In this document: piece after piece, positions 7,470 through 18,641 of the stretch
Position numbering within the stretch: the first letter of the stretch is position 1
Layout: every line of letters begins with the position of its first letter
Assembly (NCBI RefSeq): GCF_003182475.1
Contig: NZ_QGTS01000022.1
Location: 1 to 64,000 of the forward strand
From: Mangrovibacter plantisponsor
GTDB lineage: Bacteria; Pseudomonadota; Gammaproteobacteria; Enterobacterales; Enterobacteriaceae
Length of the DNA stretch: 64,000 nucleotides
Reading direction: 5' to 3'
The notes under the pieces: model-generated
Databases searched by the model: none
Told to the model about the DNA's origin: nothing
The model's input: only the letters and a program-made list of their open reading frames with translations
Position numbers and translations under genes: made by a program

Positions 7470-8906
7470 TTACTGTTCGCTTTCATCGGTGTACCTTTTG
7501 GCTTTATACGCCGGGTGCATCAGGTTGTTGACAGAGAAAATGTCATCCAGCTCTGCTTCTGTCAGCAGGCCGCGCTCCAGCACGACTTCGCGGACACTTT
7601 TCCCGGTTTCTGCACAGATTTTACCGACGATATCGCCGTTGTGGTGGCCAATAAACGGGTTAAGGTAGGTGACAATCCCGATAGAGTTATAGACGTAGCT
7701 TTCACACACTTCTTGGTTAGCGGTGATGCCATTGACGCATTTTTCCAGCAGGTTGTAGCAGGCGTTGGTCAGAATATGAATGGATTCAAACATGGCCTGG
7801 CCAATCACGGGTTCCATAACGTTCAGCTGTAATTGCCCGGCTTCTGAAGCCATGGTAACGCAGGTATCGTTGCCAATAACTTTAAAGCACACCTGGTTGA
7901 CTACTTCTGGTACCACCGGGTTGACCTTGGCGGGCATGATGGATGAACCGGCCTGGAGCTCTGGAAGGTTGATTTCGTTCAGCCCGGCACGTGGCCCGGA
8001 AGAGAGCAGGCGCAGGTCATTACAGATTTTGGACAGTTTTACTGCCAGGCGTTTCAGGGAGCTGTGCACCATGACATAAGCACCACAGTCTGACGTGGCT
8101 TCAATCAGGTCTTCCGCCGGAACACAAGGCAGATTGCTCACTTCCGCCAGTTTTTGTACTGCCAGTTGCTGGTAGCCATCTGGTGTGTTCAGACGAGTGC
8201 CGATAGCGGTGGCGCCCAGGTTGACTTCCAGCAGCAATTCGCCGGTACGCAACAAGTTTTTGGTTTCTTCATTGAGCAGAACATTGAAAGCGTGGAATTC
8301 CTGGCCCAGGGTCATAGGCACTGCATCCTGCAACTGGGTTCGGCCCATTTTCAGGATGGTTTCGAACTCAACTGCTTTTTTCTGGAAGCCTTCTCCCAGT
8401 TGGTGAATAGCATCAACTAACTTGATAAGTGAGGCATAAACCGCAATCCGGAAACCGGTAGGGTAGGCATCATTGGTGGACTGGCAGCGGTTAAGGTGAT
8501 CATTGGGGTTCAGGTACTGGTATTCCCCTTTCTGGTGGCCCATCAGTTCCAGACCAATGTTGGCAAGCACCTCGTTGGTATTCATGTTAACGGATGTGCC
8601 CGCACCGCCCTGAAACACATCGACCGGGAACTGGTCCATGCATTTACCGTTGTTCAGTACTTCATCGCAGGCAGCTATAATGGTGTTAGCAATACTGCGC
8701 GGAATGGTTTGCAGCTCTTTGTTTGCCAGTGCCGCCGCTTTTTTCACCATGACCATACCGCGAACAAATTCGGGGATATCGCTGATTTTACTGTTGCTGA
8801 TGTAGAAGTTCTCAATCGCTCTGAGCGTGTGTATACCGTAGTAGGCCTCTGCCGGCACTTCCCTGGTACCTAACAAATCTTCTTCAATACGAATGTTGTT
8901 TAGCAT
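7470..8906 (-). CDS. aspA: Aspartate ammonia-lyase (aspartase) AspA
   Basis: 478 aa from the ATG at 8906, giving [13 protein letters not shown], which aligns with E. coli AspA; the frame stays open 17 codons upstream but without family similarity. It converts L-aspartate to fumarate and ammonia in the cytoplasm as a homotetramer. The fumarase/aspartase signature [10 protein letters not shown] and the TSxxMPxKxN-type catalytic loop are present, as are [16 protein letters not shown] and [13 protein letters not shown]. Together with DcuA it supplies fumarate for fumarate reductase. A CRP-like site lies about 190 bp upstream. Confidence 0.98.
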   Translation of the reverse strand: MLNNIRIEEDLLGTREVPAEAYYGIHTLRAIENFYISNSKISDIPEFVRGMVMVKKAAALANKELQTIPRSIANTIIAACDEVLNNGKCMDQFPVDVFQGGAGTSVNMNTNEVLANIGLELMGHQKGEYQYLNPNDHLNRCQSTNDAYPTGFRIAVYASLIKLVDAIHQLGEGFQKKAVEFETILKMGRTQLQDAVPMTLGQEFHAFNVLLNEETKNLLRTGELLLEVNLGATAIGTRLNTPDGYQQLAVQKLAEVSNLPCVPAEDLIEATSDCGAYVMVHSSLKRLAVKLSKICNDLRLLSSGPRAGLNEINLPELQAGSSIMPAKVNPVVPEVVNQVCFKVIGNDTCVTMASEAGQLQLNVMEPVIGQAMFESIHILTNACYNLLEKCVNGITANQEVCESYVYNSIGIVTYLNPFIGHHNGDIVGKICAETGKSVREVVLERGLLTEAELDDIFSVNNLMHPAYKAKRYTDESEQ

Positions 8907-9251
8907 GTGAATCAACCTTTTTTCGTGTTCAGGCGAACATGGATAAAAAATACACACAAACGATATGTGGTTATTCCATCACGTAACCGACGATTATGTC
9001 CATTTTGGCTACGTGGTTAACATGATATGCTGATCATAGCCGATTGCCGTAATCTCGATCACTTATTATCTGTGAATTTCCATCACGGTTACTAATATGT
9101 GAATTAGCTCACCGCTCCTACCCTTTTCATAAAAAAAATGGGTTGGCGATTGATTTTTGCGCTCAGGCCCCCACTTCTGATTACAGGGTTTACGTGTCCC
9201 TCTTCATTCTATGCAGGTAGCGTAGCTGCCTGATGTCTAACAGGAGCCATT
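8907..9251. other. Divergent control region of aspA and fxsA
   Basis: 345 bp without a gene. It holds a CRP-like palindrome at 9098-9113 and less perfect TGTGA/TCAC half-sites near 9069-9086. The fxsA ribosome-binding site AGGAG lies at its right end. Confidence 0.6.
9098..9113. promoter_or_regulatory. CRP (cAMP receptor protein) binding site
   Basis: TGTGA-ATTAGC-TCACC fits the consensus TGTGA-N6-TCACA at nine of ten core bases. It could act on aspA, which is catabolite-controlled in E. coli, or on fxsA. Confidence 0.6.
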
Positions 9252-9725
9252 GTGCGCTGGATACCGTTTCTTGCTTTTTTTCTCTATGTGTATGTAGAGA
9301 TCTCTATTTTTATTCAGGTTGCCCATGTGCTGGGTGTACTGCTGACACTGATTCTGGTGATTTTCACTTCAGTGGTTGGTATGTCTCTGGTGCGTAACCA
9401 GGGTTTCAAAAACCTGATGCTGATGCAGCAGCGTATGTCTGCAGGTGAAAGCCCTGCGGCTGAAATGATCAAAAGTGTTTCTCTGATTATTTCTGGCCTG
9501 CTGTTGATCCTGCCAGGGTTCTTCACTGATTTCCTGGGGTTGTTACTTCTGCTACCCCCTGTTCAGAAACACCTGACGATGAAATTAATGCCACATTTGC
9601 GGTTCAGCTGGATGGGCGGCAATTTTAATGGCGCAGGTCAGGGCGGGCAGACATTCGATGGCGAGTTTCAACGCAAAGATAATTCGTCAGACCGCCTTTC
9701 AGACCACGATCGTGATGAGCGATAA
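9252..9725 (+). CDS. fxsA: Membrane protein FxsA
   Basis: 157 aa, close to the 158 aa of E. coli FxsA, a cytoplasmic-membrane protein whose overproduction relieves exclusion of phage T7 by F plasmids. Start is GTG at 9252 with AGGAG five bases upstream. Three or four hydrophobic segments (about residues 3-45 and 73-100, including LLLILPGFFTDFLGLLLLLP) precede a polar, Asp/Arg-rich C-terminal tail. Its normal cellular role is unknown. In E. coli yjeH sits between fxsA and groES; here that gene is absent. Confidence 0.95.
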   Translation: MRWIPFLAFFLYVYVEISIFIQVAHVLGVLLTLILVIFTSVVGMSLVRNQGFKNLMLMQQRMSAGESPAAEMIKSVSLIISGLLLILPGFFTDFLGLLLLLPPVQKHLTMKLMPHLRFSWMGGNFNGAGQGGQTFDGEFQRKDNSSDRLSDHDRDER

Positions 9726-9753
9726 AAAAATCTGAAAATTTTTCATTTCTCCC

Positions 9754-9780
9754 CTTGAAGGGGAGAAAGAACATCCCCAT
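9754..9780 (+). promoter_or_regulatory. Sigma-32 heat-shock promoter of groESL
   Basis: CTTGAA (9754-9759), a 15-bp spacer and CCCCAT (9775-9780) reproduce the RpoH promoter of E. coli groE almost base for base. Confidence 0.92.
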
Positions 9781-9808
9781 CTCTCTGGTCACCAGCCGGA
9801 GAAGATGA

Positions 9809-10153
<345 letters not shown>

Positions 10154-10175
10154 TTACCACGCGCGATAACACTGA

Positions 10176-11846
<1,671 letters not shown>

Positions 11847-11871
11847 TTGCCCTGCACCTTAAGTTAGCAGA

Positions 11872-11910
11872 AAAAGCCCCTGGTGAATTTCACCGGGGGT
11901 TTTCTTTTTC
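11872..11910 (+). terminator. Rho-independent terminator of the groE operon
   Basis: A GC-rich stem (CCCCTGGTGA against TCACCGGGGG) is followed by TTTTCTTTTTC, 30 bases after the groEL stop. Confidence 0.9.
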
Positions 11911-11973
11911 TGGGTGTGGTATAAGGTTTATCTGGTTAAATTGGCGCGATTTTTTTTACTAATGGGGAATCAT

Positions 11974-12327
11974 ATGCAAATAAAACTATCGGCCGGGTTA
12001 ATTGCCGTGGCTGCGTTATTGGCAGGGTGTAGCGCCAGTAATCAACTGACTTCCGCCGGGCAATCCGTTCGTTTTGTTGAAGATAAGCCTTCCAGTGAGT
12101 GCCAGTATCTGGGTACTGCAACAGGTGAGCAAAGTAACTGGTTGTCTGGCCAGGCCGGTAATGAAGGCGGCTCATTGCGTGGTGCAGCGAATGATCTGCG
12201 TAACAAAGCAGCTGCGATGGGCGGTAATGTGCTTTACGGTGTCAGCAGCCCAACCCAGGGCCTGGTTTCCAGTTTTGTACCAACGGCCAGCGAAATGACT
12301 GGTCAGGTTTATAAATGCGCGCAGTAA
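11974..12327 (+). CDS. yjeI: DUF4156 lipoprotein YjeI
   Basis: 117 aa, identical in length to E. coli YjeI when started at the ATG at 11974, which has GGGGA eight bases upstream. Signal peptide with lipobox LLAGC (Cys20), then a small domain with SSECQYLGTATG, NWLSG and LRGAANDLRNKAAAMGGNVLYG. The regularly spaced ANDLRN-AA-MGGN core is typical of the DUF4156/YggL-like small lipoproteins. Function unknown. Confidence 0.93.
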   Translation: MQIKLSAGLIAVAALLAGCSASNQLTSAGQSVRFVEDKPSSECQYLGTATGEQSNWLSGQAGNEGGSLRGAANDLRNKAAAMGGNVLYGVSSPTQGLVSSFVPTASEMTGQVYKCAQ

Positions 12328-12341
12328 CTGTTTTTGGGCAC

Positions 12342-12390
12342 CGGGCAGTATGTGTCTGTGTACACACTGCCCGTGTGTGTTTCTTTTTTT
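12342..12390 (+). terminator. Terminator after yjeI
   Basis: CGGGCAGT and ACTGCCCG form the base of a longer stem that includes alternating GT; TTTCTTTTTTT follows. Confidence 0.75.
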
Positions 12391-12854
12391 GAGTCGTTTT
12401 TTTCTGAACTGATGCCATACCCTGGCGCTGTCACTTTTCGCTGCAGCGTTAACATTTTACTGCTGGTTAATTCTCTTTTTCATCCCCGGCCATTTTTACG
12501 TCTTTCAGCTTCTCATTACTCTGTTTTTGTTTGCATCAAACGCAAATTATTAATTGCCATAATTAAGCGTTAATTAAATATATAACAATATGAACTCAGG
12601 TTATATTTAGCATGCTATATTAAATTTGGCTTTATTTATCAATATATTAAGATGCCTTAAGCTTTATTTATTGTGATATTTTTCACAGCATTCAAAACTT
12701 TCTGCGCTTAATAATAAATAAGGCTCAAGGTGCTTTGCTACCCTGCCGATAACAGAAAACAGATAAAAGTGAGTGCCTGTATTTTTGCGTTTTATTATTT
12801 CTGTTGAAAACCAGTTTTATACCATAAATAAATCCATCGTTACCGGGAGGATGT
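12391..12854. other. AT-rich leader region of the chemoreceptor gene
   Basis: About 460 bp with no gene. The part 12540-12720 is very AT-rich. It ends with a FliA-type promoter match and a roughly 100-base untranslated leader. In E. coli this interval holds yjeJ, of which I see no trace. Confidence 0.6.
12726..12752 (+). promoter_or_regulatory. FliA (sigma-28) promoter candidate
   Basis: The -10 element GCCGATAA (12745-12752) is a perfect match. The -35 CAAGGTGC at the required 11-bp spacing matches TAAAGTTT only at four positions. Location upstream of a chemoreceptor supports it. Confidence 0.65.
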
Positions 12855-14495
12855 ATGAACATCACCAAGCGCTTGTTGCTTGCTTTTTCTCTGCTGATAT
12901 TAAGTTTGATTGTTACCAATGTTATCTCAATGATTTCATTATCTAAGATAAGTGATGATGCAACCTATTTTCAGGTGAATACGTTGCCCAGTATTACTGT
13001 AATCAATAATGAAATGATGAAGGTTACCGATATCCGTTCTCAGTTATACCAGCATGGTTTAACCGAAGACCTGGCCGGAATGAATGCAATTAAAGCCAAT
13101 GCGATCGCGCTTTATGATGAACTGTATAAAGCCCACCAGCATTACCTGAATGATTTGATCTCTGATGAGCATGATGCCGCGCTGACGAAAAAAACGATGG
13201 CGGACCTCGAAAGTTTCCGTGGCGTGATGGATCAGTTCTTTAAAATTTCCGAATCCAACGACCGTGCAGAAGTTACCAAAGCGATGCGTACCGGCGGGCT
13301 GGTGGCAGACAAGGTCAGCCTGTTGGCACAGGATTTTAAAGCACAGGTTGAATACAACAACCAACTGGTTAATGAAGCCAACCAGAAAAGTAGTAGTCTG
13401 ATTCACCGCTCAATGACGCTGTCTGTTTCTGCCACATTACTGGCTACCATTATTCTTGGTGCGTTTGGTCTGGTGACTGTGCTTGGTATTCGCCGCCGCC
13501 TGAATGAAATGAAAAGCGGTATGGTCACCATCAGTGAAAACCTGGATTTAAGCCACCGTATGTCTGCTGGCCGCCAGGATGAAATTGGTATGGCTATCAC
13601 TGCATTTAATAACCTGGTGGCCCGGGTGGCAGAAGCCATGGCACAGGTACGTGGTGCCTCGCGCTCAGTCAGCTCTGCGGCCAATGAAATTTCGCTGGGG
13701 AATAACGAGCTGTCTGCCCGTACTGAACAGCAGTCTGCGGCGGTAGTTGAAACAGCGGCAAGCATGGAAGAACTCAGCTCTACTGTTAAACAGAACGCCC
13801 AGAACGCGCATCAGGCAAGCCAGTTGGCAATTGCCGCGTCAGACACTGCGACCCATGGCGGGCAGGTAGTCAGCTCTGCAGTGGCCCGAATGAAAGACAT
13901 TAGCGACAGTTCACGCCGTATTGCTGAAATTACATCCGTCATTAACGGGATTGCTTTCCAGACCAATATTCTGGCACTGAATGCCGCGGTGGAAGCGGCT
14001 CGTGCCGGTGACCAGGGGCGTGGGTTTGCGGTTGTGGCAGGGGAGGTTCGCTCACTGGCACAACGCAGTGCTCAGGCGGCAAAAGAGATTGAGACCCTGA
14101 TTCAGGAGTCAGTTAAACATGTGGATGAAGGCGCCCGTCAGGTGGATCTGGCTGGTGAAAGCATGAGCGGTATTGTGAACTCAGTAACCCAGGTGAAAGA
14201 CTTGATGCAGGAAATTGCCGCCGCGTCAGATGAACAAAACCGTGGAATTAGCCAGATTGCCCAGGCAATGACAGAAATGGATACCACTACACAGCAAAAC
14301 GCCGCGCTGGTACAGGAGTCGTCTGCCGCTGCAAACAGCCTTGAAGACCAGGCAGATAAATTGCAGCAAATGGTCAATGTGTTCCGCTTACCTGGCGGGC
14401 ACCATGAATCAGCCGCACCATCTCGTTCCCGTGCGCCACAACTGGCAGCACCAGCGGGTGCAGGTGGGAACGACACTGGCTGGGAAACGTTTTAA
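12855..14495 (+). CDS. Methyl-accepting chemotaxis protein with four-helix-bundle sensor
   Basis: 546 aa inner-membrane chemoreceptor. TM1 at residues about 6-28, a periplasmic 4HB_MCP_1-type helical domain (about 30-185), TM2 (about 188-211), HAMP (about 212-265) and a long cytoplasmic coiled-coil signalling domain whose tip ([20 protein letters not shown]) centres near residue 368. Glu/Gln-rich methylation helices flank it, and the C-terminus ends GWETF, the CheR/CheB tether pentapeptide. The amino-acid-binding arginines of Tar/Tsr are not obvious, so the ligand is unknown. It is preceded by a FliA promoter match and followed by a strong terminator, so it is a single-gene unit inserted where E. 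coli has yjeJ. Confidence 0.93.
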   Translation: MNITKRLLLAFSLLILSLIVTNVISMISLSKISDDATYFQVNTLPSITVINNEMMKVTDIRSQLYQHGLTEDLAGMNAIKANAIALYDELYKAHQHYLNDLISDEHDAALTKKTMADLESFRGVMDQFFKISESNDRAEVTKAMRTGGLVADKVSLLAQDFKAQVEYNNQLVNEANQKSSSLIHRSMTLSVSATLLATIILGAFGLVTVLGIRRRLNEMKSGMVTISENLDLSHRMSAGRQDEIGMAITAFNNLVARVAEAMAQVRGASRSVSSAANEISLGNNELSARTEQQSAAVVETAASMEELSSTVKQNAQNAHQASQLAIAASDTATHGGQVVSSAVARMKDISDSSRRIAEITSVINGIAFQTNILALNAAVEAARAGDQGRGFAVVAGEVRSLAQRSAQAAKEIETLIQESVKHVDEGARQVDLAGESMSGIVNSVTQVKDLMQEIAAASDEQNRGISQIAQAMTEMDTTTQQNAALVQESSAAANSLEDQADKLQQMVNVFRLPGGHHESAAPSRSRAPQLAAPAGAGGNDTGWETF

Positions 14496-14555
14496 CGCAT
14501 AACAAGCCCGAAAGCCTGTCACGCCCTCTTTCCCGGTAGGCTGACAGGCACCTTT

Positions 14556-14592
14556 CACTGCCGAGGCAGGAGCCCGGCAGTGCTTTTTTTTG
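14556..14592 (+). terminator. Terminator of the chemoreceptor gene
   Basis: CACTGCCG and CGGCAGTG arms with an 11-nt loop, then C and eight T residues. Confidence 0.88.
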
Positions 14593-14629
14593 GATTTTTA
14601 CCTGAACGTGGTGTGAGTACAGCCAGGAA

Positions 14630-15658
14630 CTAGTGCTGACGTAACTGCAGGTCCAGTGGCGTTTTGCTGGGCTCCCCGCCAATTTCCCTTGCCAGTTTAG
14701 GTACCAGGTATCCAGATACCAGAGTGAGTAGCTCGCGCATAATGGCCCGCGCTTCGTTATCTGAAACCAGAAAGTGGGCAGCACCCTGCACTTTATCCAG
14801 AATATGCAGGTAATAGGGCAGGATCCCGGCATCAAACAACGTATTACTGAGCTGCGCCAGGGTTTGTGCATTATTGTTCACGCCTTTGAGTAGCACGCTC
14901 TGGTTGAGTAGTGTCACGCCTGCCGCATGTAACCGGGCCATTGCCGCCCGCACTGTATCGTCGATTTCCTGCGCATGGTTAATATGGTTGACCAGCAGTA
15001 CCTTCAGGCGAGACGCCATGATTCGTTCGCACAATGCGGGCGTTACCCGGGCGGGTATGACCACGGGCAGACGGCTGTGGATACGTAACCGCTTAATGTG
15101 TGGAATCGCCTCCAGGGCGGTTATCAGCCAGTCCAGTTCATGGTCTTTCGCCATGAGCGGGTCACCACCGGAGAAAATAATTTCATCCAGTTCCGGGTGA
15201 GCCTTAATGTAGTCCAGCGCGCTTTGCCAGTTGCGTTTATTGCCCTGATTTTCGGCATACGGGAAGTGGCGACGGAAACAATAACGGCAATTGACTGCAC
15301 AACCACCTTTTACCAGCAATAACGCACGGTTACGGTATTTGTGTAATAAACCAGGCACGACACTGTGCTGTTCATCCAGAGGATCCTCGCTAAACCCGGC
15401 CACGTTGGTAAACTCTTGTTTGCTGGTAAGTACCTGAACCAGCAACGGATCATTGGGGTTTCCCTGCTCCATTCGAGCCACAAATGCACGGGGGACACGC
15501 AAAGCAAACAGCCGCCTGGCATCACGCCCGGCGAGCAGCGTTTCATTAGCGTCTACATTTAAAATATTCAGAAGTTCATCAGGATCGGTTATAACATCGG
15601 CAAGTTGCGCTAACCAATCTTCTCTGGAGGGGGTTTTTAGGGTTACAATGTGTGCCAT
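14630..15658 (-). CDS. epmB: EF-P (R)-beta-lysine synthase EpmB (lysine 2,3-aminomutase)
   Basis: 342 aa radical-SAM enzyme converting L-alpha-lysine to (R)-beta-lysine, the group EpmA attaches to Lys34 of elongation factor P. The iron-sulfur motif [15 protein letters not shown] (CxxxCxxC) and GGDPLMAKD (SAM-binding) are visible, as is the C-terminal [14 protein letters not shown]. It lacks the long C-terminal domain of clostridial aminomutases, as usual for EpmB. It is divergent from efp with only 41 bp between the starts. Confidence 0.97.
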   Translation of the reverse strand: MAHIVTLKTPSREDWLAQLADVITDPDELLNILNVDANETLLAGRDARRLFALRVPRAFVARMEQGNPNDPLLVQVLTSKQEFTNVAGFSEDPLDEQHSVVPGLLHKYRNRALLLVKGGCAVNCRYCFRRHFPYAENQGNKRNWQSALDYIKAHPELDEIIFSGGDPLMAKDHELDWLITALEAIPHIKRLRIHSRLPVVIPARVTPALCERIMASRLKVLLVNHINHAQEIDDTVRAAMARLHAAGVTLLNQSVLLKGVNNNAQTLAQLSNTLFDAGILPYYLHILDKVQGAAHFLVSDNEARAIMRELLTLVSGYLVPKLAREIGGEPSKTPLDLQLRQH

Positions 15659-15699
15659 TTTTTTGGCTAAGCTACCAGTTAATAATTTCAGAGGGCCTT

Positions 15700-16266
15700 A
15701 TGGCGACTTACTATAGCAACGATTTTCGTTCTGGTCTTAAAATCATGTTAGATGGCGAACCTTATGCGGTTGAAGCCAGCGAATTCGTTAAACCAGGGAA
15801 AGGTCAGGCTTTTGCGCGTGTTAAGCTGCGCCGTCTGTTGACCGGTACCCGTGTAGAAAAAACCTTCAAATCTACTGATTCCGCAGAAGGTGCTGATGTT
15901 GTCGATATGAACCTGACTTACCTGTACAACGATGGTGAGTTCTGGCACTTCATGAACAACGAAACCTTCGAACAGCTGGCTGCAGACGCGAAAGCTATTG
16001 GTGAAAACGAAAAATGGCTGCTGGATCAGGCTGAGTGCATCGTGACTCTGTGGAATGGTCAGCCGATTTCTGTGACTCCGCCGAACTTCGTTGAGCTGGA
16101 AGTGGTTGAAACCGATCCGGGCCTGAAAGGTGATACTGCCGGTACTGGCGGTAAACCAGCTACGCTGTCTACTGGCGCAGTGGTAAAAGTGCCGCTGTTC
16201 GTTCAGATTGGTGAAGTTATCCGTGTTGATACCCGCTCTGGCGAATATGTATCTCGCGTGAAATAA
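15700..16266 (+). CDS. efp: Elongation factor P
   Basis: 188 aa from ATG 15700 (GAGGG just upstream), the standard length. EF-P binds ribosomes stalled on polyproline stretches between the P and E sites. Three beta-barrel domains (KOW-like, OB, OB) are covered. The modification site Lys34 is in place within [10 protein letters not shown], followed by domain [12 protein letters not shown] and the C-terminal GEYVSRVK. Both modification enzymes, EpmB (divergent neighbour) and EpmA (22257), are in this window. Confidence 0.99.
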   Translation: MATYYSNDFRSGLKIMLDGEPYAVEASEFVKPGKGQAFARVKLRRLLTGTRVEKTFKSTDSAEGADVVDMNLTYLYNDGEFWHFMNNETFEQLAADAKAIGENEKWLLDQAECIVTLWNGQPISVTPPNFVELEVVETDPGLKGDTAGTGGKPATLSTGAVVKVPLFVQIGEVIRVDTRSGEYVSRVK

Positions 16267-16342
16267 GCTGAATTCTGTTTTACGGTGCGGGCGTGATGCC
16301 TGCGCCGTAAAGTGTCTGTGCATTGTCTTCCGGGGTTATGCG

Positions 16343-16471
16343 ATGGTAAGAGCGGTTCAATCACTGGTTATCATTCTGGTTGTTGCGTTATTGTCTGGTT
16401 GTAATACGGCCCGGGGCTTTGGTGAAGATATCCAGCACCTCGGCGGAGCGATTCAGCGCGCCTCCGACTAA
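16343..16471 (+). CDS. ecnA: Entericidin A (antitoxin lipoprotein)
   Basis: 42 aa. Begins MVRAVQSLVIILVVALLSGC, a lipoprotein signal with lipobox LSGC (Cys20), followed by NTARGFGEDIQHLGGAI, the entericidin signature, and ends QRASD. It is about one residue longer than E. coli EcnA (41 aa). EcnA counteracts the bacteriolytic EcnB lipoprotein encoded 99 bp downstream. Confidence 0.95.
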   Translation: MVRAVQSLVIILVVALLSGCNTARGFGEDIQHLGGAIQRASD

Positions 16472-16570
16472 TCTTTTTCAGTCTGCTCTTAATTTTTCGC
16501 TGCACACTTTCTGGTGCACTATCCTTGTTATTGTCTCTGACCAATAAATGACGACAGATAAGGAGCGATT

Positions 16571-16717
16571 ATGAGCAAGAAAACGATTGCGGCGCTTATT
16601 GCTGCGTTGATCTGTACCTCTGTTCTGACTGCCTGTAATACTACTCGCGGTGTCGGGCAAGATATTCAGGAAGGCGGTAGCGCTATTTCTGATGCAGCAA
16701 CCAACGCTCAGAAATAA
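16571..16717 (+). CDS. ecnB: Entericidin B (bacteriolytic lipoprotein)
   Basis: 48 aa with AAGGAGCG before the ATG. Signal peptide [22 protein letters not shown], lipobox LTAC, then [17 protein letters not shown], the entericidin core. In E. coli and Citrobacter freundii EcnB promotes lysis in stationary phase under sigma-S and is antagonised by EcnA. The regulator-like gene downstream on the opposite strand suggests local control. Confidence 0.95.
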   Translation: MSKKTIAALIAALICTSVLTACNTTRGVGQDIQEGGSAISDAATNAQK

Positions 16718-16780
16718 TCACAGTAAGAATTTAGACTTTGGCGAAGTGATGGTGTCTGCGGGTACCATCATTTCGTTTTC

Positions 16781-17368
16781 TCAGGTTAAAAATAACGCCA
16801 GGCGGTTATTTACCCCAAGTTTCATACGGATATTGCGTTTGTAGGTATAAACGGTTTTTACTGATATCCCCATTTGGCTGGCAATATTTTCATTACTGGT
16901 CTCATGCTCCCACAAATCCAGAATTTTTTCTTCTCTGAGCGTCAGTAATGGCGTGAGGTCTCGTTGTAACCCAAAGGGTGGGCGAGAAAAAAGCGACTCC
17001 TGTAATATTTCCTTAATATTCTCAAGTGAATTGTTTTTATCGAGTATTTTCCATGCCCCCATTGCATCATGCAGCGCCCCCAATTCAGGCGGTGTGTGGT
17101 CACTTTGCTGAAGAATTAACCGGGTTGATGAACCGCAGGCAAGAGAAATCGAAGCCAGTTGTTGTACGTGATGTATTTCTTTCAGAAAGCCATGAAAGTC
17201 AGCCATCACAATATTTGGCTGGTGCCGCAATATATACTCTCGGGCAAATAATAAGTTATCTGTGTCAACAATATTAAAATTTACCGATAAATCTCCTGAT
17301 GACATGACCAGAGATTTCAACCCGAAGCGGCTAAAGTAACAACGATCCACAAGTAATACGCTAAACAT
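16781..17368 (-). CDS. LuxR-family regulator beside entericidin genes, candidate EntR/EcnR
   Basis: 195 aa from the internal ATG at 17368, which gives MFSVLLVDRCYFSRFGLKSL, like the beta-alpha start of a response-regulator receiver domain. The phosphoacceptor region is poorly conserved (ADFHGFL), so it may be a pseudo-receiver. The C-terminal LuxR helix-turn-helix is clear (LTLREEKILDLWEHETSNENIASQMGISVKTVYTYKRNIRMKLG, quoted in parts: TLREEKILDL, NENIASQMGISVKTVYTY). Convergent with ecnB, 64 bp away. E. coli has no gene here; Citrobacter freundii has a regulator, EntR/EcnR, at the entericidin locus, and this is my best guess from memory of that arrangement. Confidence 0.6.
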   Translation of the reverse strand: MFSVLLVDRCYFSRFGLKSLVMSSGDLSVNFNIVDTDNLLFAREYILRHQPNIVMADFHGFLKEIHHVQQLASISLACGSSTRLILQQSDHTPPELGALHDAMGAWKILDKNNSLENIKEILQESLFSRPPFGLQRDLTPLLTLREEKILDLWEHETSNENIASQMGISVKTVYTYKRNIRMKLGVNNRLALFLT

Positions 17369-17681
17369 ACATATTCTGCATCCGGTAACAAAAATAGCCT
17401 GAGCCACTTTCCAGGGTAAGGTGCCATGATAGAAAGAAAACCCGCTAACTGAATTATGGAACTGGCAGCAGAAGCAGTGCTATTTCTCACGTTAGTCAAG
17501 CAAGAAAGTGGTGGTTGCATTGCTATAGCAGGTTTGCAAGAATGAAAAGTTGTCTTTTTGTATAACCTTTATGCACTGCATGCCTGTGTGGGTAAGGCTC
17601 TGCACGAAAATATTCCCCCGTTCAGGACGACCTGTAGCGGGTTTTTCATTACATATTGGGGACGGCCCCTCAGGAGCCCCG
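17369..17681. other. Intergenic region between the LuxR-type regulator and gdx
   Basis: Holds the divergent promoters and, next to gdx, a guanidine-II riboswitch. No additional gene seen. Confidence 0.6.
17613..17670 (+). promoter_or_regulatory. Guanidine-II riboswitch (mini-ykkC)
   Basis: Two short hairpins with ACGR loops, the hallmark of this class: CAGG-ACGA-CCTG (17623-17634) and GGGG-ACGG-CCCC (17658-17669), about 23 bases apart. The second ends just before CAGGAG, the ribosome-binding site of gdx, so guanidinium binding would be expected to free translation initiation. Confidence 0.9.
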
Positions 17682-17999
17682 ATGTCATGGTTATTACTCA
17701 TTCTTGCCGGTTTGCTGGAAGTGATTTGGGCTGCCGGGCTAAAACACACCCACGGCTTCAGCCGCTTTTATCCTTCTGTTGTTGTTCTTGGCGCGATGGC
17801 GCTCAGTTTGTTATTGCTCTCACATGTGATTAAAAGCCTGCCCGCTGGCACTGCGTATGCTGTATGGAGTGGTATTGGTGCTGTGGGGGTAGTGATTATT
17901 GGGATTGTTTGGGAAGGGGAGCCCGCAACACCGGCCAGGCTTTTCAGCCTGGCAATGATTGTTGCGGGTATCCTGGGCGTTAAACTATTTAGCCACTGA
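17682..17999 (+). CDS. gdx: Guanidinium exporter Gdx (SugE), small multidrug resistance family
   Basis: 105 aa, four transmembrane helices, a dual-topology dimer that exchanges guanidinium for protons. Begins [21 protein letters not shown] with the essential Glu13 in helix 1 and has the SMR-family [18 protein letters not shown] in helix 3. The ATG at 17682 is set by the CAGGAG and riboswitch directly upstream. The last 15 bases overlap the 3' end of blc on the other strand. Confidence 0.96.
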   Translation: MSWLLLILAGLLEVIWAAGLKHTHGFSRFYPSVVVLGAMALSLLLLSHVIKSLPAGTAYAVWSGIGAVGVVIIGIVWEGEPATPARLFSLAMIVAGILGVKLFSH

Positions 18000-18527
18000 C
18001 GGCGCCTGTTTTACCCAAATCAGTTTGCTGGTATCAAAGCCTTGCTGCTGGGCCAGGTGGATATACTGATTTTTTACTTCCTGGCTAAGTGTTGGGGTAC
18101 GGGACAATATCCACAAATAGTTTTTGTCCGGCCCACACAGCAGGGCATGTTGGTAATATTTATCAACAGCCATCACATTATAACCACCATAGAAGGGCCC
18201 AAAGAACGAGACCTTCAGCGCGCCTTTAGTGGGCTCACCTGTGAACCAGGCTTCACCCTCTGCCGACTGCCATATGCCACGCGCCGGGTTATAGCCGCGG
18301 TTAATTACACTGACGCCACCATTTACCTGTAAACCGTACGTGGCCGTGACTTGCTCCAGCCCACTTTCAAAGGGGTGGTCAAGGCGGGCTATTTCATACC
18401 AGGTGCCAAGATAGCGGTTGATGTTGAAATTCTCGACAACGGTAACGCCGGGTGGGGGAACGGGATTGCTGCAGCCTGTTAACGTGGCGACGCCAAGCAG
18501 GATGGCGAGACATAAACTTTTACGCAT
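17985..18527 (-). CDS. blc: Outer-membrane lipoprotein Blc (bacterial lipocalin)
   Basis: 180 aa. Lipobox LTGC at residue 19, lipocalin signature [15 protein letters not shown] (GxW motif) and the later [14 protein letters not shown] and YLWILSRTP strands. Blc binds lysophospholipids in the outer membrane and is sigma-S induced in E. coli. In E. coli, Citrobacter and Enterobacter an ampC gene lies between frdD and blc; here only 114 bp separates them. Confidence 0.96.
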   Translation of the reverse strand: MRKSLCLAILLGVATLTGCSNPVPPPGVTVVENFNINRYLGTWYEIARLDHPFESGLEQVTATYGLQVNGGVSVINRGYNPARGIWQSAEGEAWFTGEPTKGALKVSFFGPFYGGYNVMAVDKYYQHALLCGPDKNYLWILSRTPTLSQEVKNQYIHLAQQQGFDTSKLIWVKQAPSVAK

Positions 18528-18603
18528 GGTGTGCTTCCTTTTTTCTTTTAAGTGTAGGAAGTCACGGGAAAAATGTAGGGGAAAGTGCAGAATTTTTTTA
18601 TGG

Positions 18604-18628
18604 CCTGGCGGCAGGCTCTGCCGCCAGG
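18604..18628 (-). terminator. Hairpin ending the frd operon (position of the E. coli frd terminator/ampC attenuator)
   Basis: A perfect 10-bp stem, CCTGGCGGCA with TGCCGCCAGG, loop GGCTC, 14 bp beyond the frdD stop. On the minus strand it is followed by CCATAAAAAAATTC rather than a U-run, so termination may be inefficient. Confidence 0.6.
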
Positions 18629-18641
18629 TTTGAGTGTGGTA

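Noticed and set aside
9069..9086. Second CRP site upstream of fxsA (TGTGA...TCACG)
   Set aside because: The half-sites are seven bases apart instead of six, so it is not a proper CRP palindrome.
16280..16316. Terminator after efp
   Set aside because: An imperfect TTTACGG/CCGTAAA hairpin exists but no T-run follows, so transcription may continue into ecnA; I left it uncalled.
18528..18641. ampC remnant between frdD and blc
   Set aside because: Only a hairpin and AT-rich bases remain; no beta-lactamase motif in any frame.
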